Below, piece after piece: positions 5,441-6,655 of a stretch of 6,655 nt of DNA. Below the pieces are notes generated by a model. The model saw only the letters and a list, made by a program, of their open reading frames with translations, ran no database searches and had not been told where the DNA came from. The position numbers and the translations under genes were made by a program. How positions within the stretch are numbered: position 1 is the first letter of the stretch; the number at the start of each line of letters is the position of its first letter. The DNA comes from Chlorobiota bacterium (lineage in GTDB: Bacteria; Bacteroidota; Bacteroidia; Bacteroidales; B39-G9), in contig DAOVJU010000193.1 of assembly GCA_030632095.1 (NCBI GenBank), forward strand, positions 1 to 6,655, given 5' to 3'.

Positions 5441-6229
5441 TTATATTTTGTCTATTAATGTGGTTTTAACCAATTCATAAGCTTTATTTTGATCATATTC
5501 AATACCTGGCCTTAAAAGTGCATATATGTCTCCTTCAAAATCCGGATTGCTTAGTTTTCCTTCCATATTTCGAAAAAATTGTTTCTGAGTAGGAGACTTA
5601 TCCACAGAAAAAGAAATATACTTTTTATAACAACGAACTATTTTATTATGATCAAGATCCAAATTATCTAAAGCATAAAATAGATCAAACAAATCACGTC
5701 CTTTTTTGCGTTGAAATAATGCACGAAGTTTAGTACCCAGCAATTCTTCTGCTTCAAAAGATATAATCTCAGTGTATCCCTTAATCCATGTATTTTCTAT
5801 TTTATGTTCAATTTTTTTATATCCCAGTTCTGTAAAATGTTCTCTACAGTTGATCTCAATTTTCAGTTTTCGAGTGCTAACCGGTGGTATTTCCGATTCG
5901 AATTTATAAATAAGTGTATTATTATTAACATTGTGTTTAGATGATGGCTTGCCTAGAAAATCCAATTGTTTTCTGATTGCAGATAAAGTGTCTTTTATTG
6001 GTTCCGATTTTATTTGAACTAAGTCAATATCTTCAGAATATCTTACCTGTGGCTTAAGAAATATTTTGTGAATTGCAGTTCCACCTCTGAATGCCAATCT
6101 CTCTTGAAGAAAGGGATCAGAAAATAATTGTATTATGGCTTTTTCAATTGCCAAATCCTGCTCTACCTGGGCATCTTCTGGCCAATGTGCAAATTCTTTC
6201 CATTCTTCAATATATCGTCTGGGTATCAT
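5441..6229 (-). CDS. abiEii: AbiEii/AbiGii-family nucleotidyltransferase toxin
   Basis: 262 residues, the toxin of a type IV (AbiE) toxin-antitoxin and phage-resistance system. The family are GTP-binding nucleotidyltransferases of the DNA polymerase beta-like fold; some members add nucleotides to tRNA ends and block translation. Motif I is FRGGTAIHK (47-55), motif II RYSEDIDLV (63-71) with the paired aspartates D67 and D69, a third acidic site lies in KIEIN (123-127), and motif IV is GTKLRALFQRKKGRDLFDLF (165-184). All expected catalytic residues are present and the frame is intact. No membrane segment is seen; it is cytoplasmic. Its ATG overlaps the antitoxin stop (ATGA, 6229-6226), implying translational coupling, so the antitoxin is made first. 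The restriction fragment follows after 6 bases. Neutralisation and autoregulation by the AbiEi partner are known for the family; the operator would lie outside the window. Confidence 0.92.
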   Translation of the reverse strand: MIPRRYIEEWKEFAHWPEDAQVEQDLAIEKAIIQLFSDPFLQERLAFRGGTAIHKIFLKPQVRYSEDIDLVQIKSEPIKDTLSAIRKQLDFLGKPSSKHNVNNNTLIYKFESEIPPVSTRKLKIEINCREHFTELGYKKIEHKIENTWIKGYTEIISFEAEELLGTKLRALFQRKKGRDLFDLFYALDNLDLDHNKIVRCYKKYISFSVDKSPTQKQFFRNMEGKLSNPDFEGDIYALLRPGIEYDQNKAYELVKTTLIDKI

Positions 6230-6655
6230 TCAGTTTCAATTTCAGTATTAATAATAACTTTCCATTTCTCATTAATATCGCCTGGGTAATCTTTATGAGG
6301 AATAGATAAAGGAATAAGCTTTATTTTCCTTTTTTTGACGATGGCACTGAGAGATGATGTAAGATTTTCATTTCCTATAATATCAAGTAGGTAACCTAGT
6401 CGTTGTATTGTACTTGTCTTTTGAGTTTTAGCAATAATGACAAGTGTTGTTGATTTTATTACTTCAGATAAATCTTCCAGGATAGATATGATTCTGTTTA
6501 GCCCTCCAATGTTTTTATGATAATATACCAGATCAAATGCAGTCAATTCCGGACTTGAAATATTAACAAAACCTGCCTCAGTTTTTTTCTCAGTAATATG
6601 TTCATTGCTCCATTCTCTTTTGGTAAAAAAAGAAAGATTCAACTTTTGATTTTTA
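6226..6655 (-). CDS. abiEi: AbiEi-family antitoxin, C-terminal part (cut by window edge)
   Basis: The frame is open to the right edge, so the gene starts beyond 6655; the apparent TTG start at 6642-6640 is simply an internal Leu codon (preceding codons read KNQK). About 143 residues are visible. They match the C-terminal domain of AbiEi antitoxins: GFVNISSPELTAFDLVYYHK, then IGGLNRIISILEDL, then QRLGYLLDIIG, and finally KLIPLS, with KWKVIINTEIE at the end. The missing N-terminus should carry the winged-helix DNA-binding domain used in autoregulation. In this family the C-terminal domain is the part that counteracts the toxin. The stop overlaps the toxin start by 4 bases, the classic bicistronic arrangement. 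Full length would be expected at roughly 200-270 residues. Confidence 0.88.
   Translation of the reverse strand, partial: KNQKLNLSFFTKREWSNEHITEKKTEAGFVNISSPELTAFDLVYYHKNIGGLNRIISILEDLSEVIKSTTLVIIAKTQKTSTIQRLGYLLDIIGNENLTSSLSAIVKKRKIKLIPLSIPHKDYPGDINEKWKVIINTEIETE

Noticed and set aside
6091..6309. Plus-strand 72-codon frame opposite abiEi/abiEii
   Set aside because: It is antisense to the two AbiE genes, whose motifs are clear; no independent support.
6640..6642. TTG start codon for AbiEi
   Set aside because: The frame stays open upstream to the window edge and the protein would lack its DNA-binding N-terminus; the gene is simply cut by the window.

Overview
The window is AT-rich and looks like an accessory region of a Bacteroidota genome. 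The reasons are: start codons preceded by A/T-rich leaders with little Shine-Dalgarno signal, a good match to the Bacteroidota -7 promoter element (TAnnTTTG), families common in that phylum (AbiH, SiaC/DUF1987, DUF4143 ATPase, AbiE, Eco57I-like type IIG enzymes), and GC-rich palindromic repeats standing out against the AT-rich background. The assignment is inferred from style and content, not from a marker gene.

Layout, left to right. Positions 21-132 hold a tandem array of 23-bp units, possibly the end of an insertion sequence lying off the left edge. A small two-helix membrane protein (173-451) precedes an AbiH-family phage abortive-infection gene (519-1628). Next comes a duplicated segment (1680-1957 and 2458-2725, same orientation). 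It flanks a roughly 500-bp cassette carrying an orphan SiaC-like (DUF1987) regulatory protein (2023-2412). Each copy carries a broken fragment of one unrecognised small gene plus the last codons of a convergent GIY-YIG endonuclease gene. Most of that GIY-YIG gene survives, frameshifted and without its N-terminus, to the right of copy 2 (2699-2933, minus strand). After a stretch with three direct repeats spaced exactly 33 bp apart, and a -7 promoter match inside the last one, comes an intact DUF4143-type ATPase (3202-4542).

The right third is on the minus strand and reads as one operon from right to left: the C-terminal part of an AbiEi antitoxin (cut by the window edge), the AbiEii nucleotidyltransferase toxin (4-nt ATGA overlap), then 6 nt later the N-terminal nuclease part of a type IIG restriction-modification enzyme. 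That last gene is cut off after about 230 codons by a GC-rich palindromic element (4660-4736), which supplies its final codons and its stop. The methyltransferase and specificity domains are absent.

Taken together this is a worn defence island. AbiH and AbiE look intact as far as the window shows; the restriction enzyme is reduced to its nuclease domain, and duplications, palindromes and gene fragments mark repeated rearrangement. The parts most worth a second look are the SiaC cassette between direct repeats, the 33-bp-period operator-like array before the ATPase, the methylase-less restriction nuclease, and the untracked GIY-YIG remnant.
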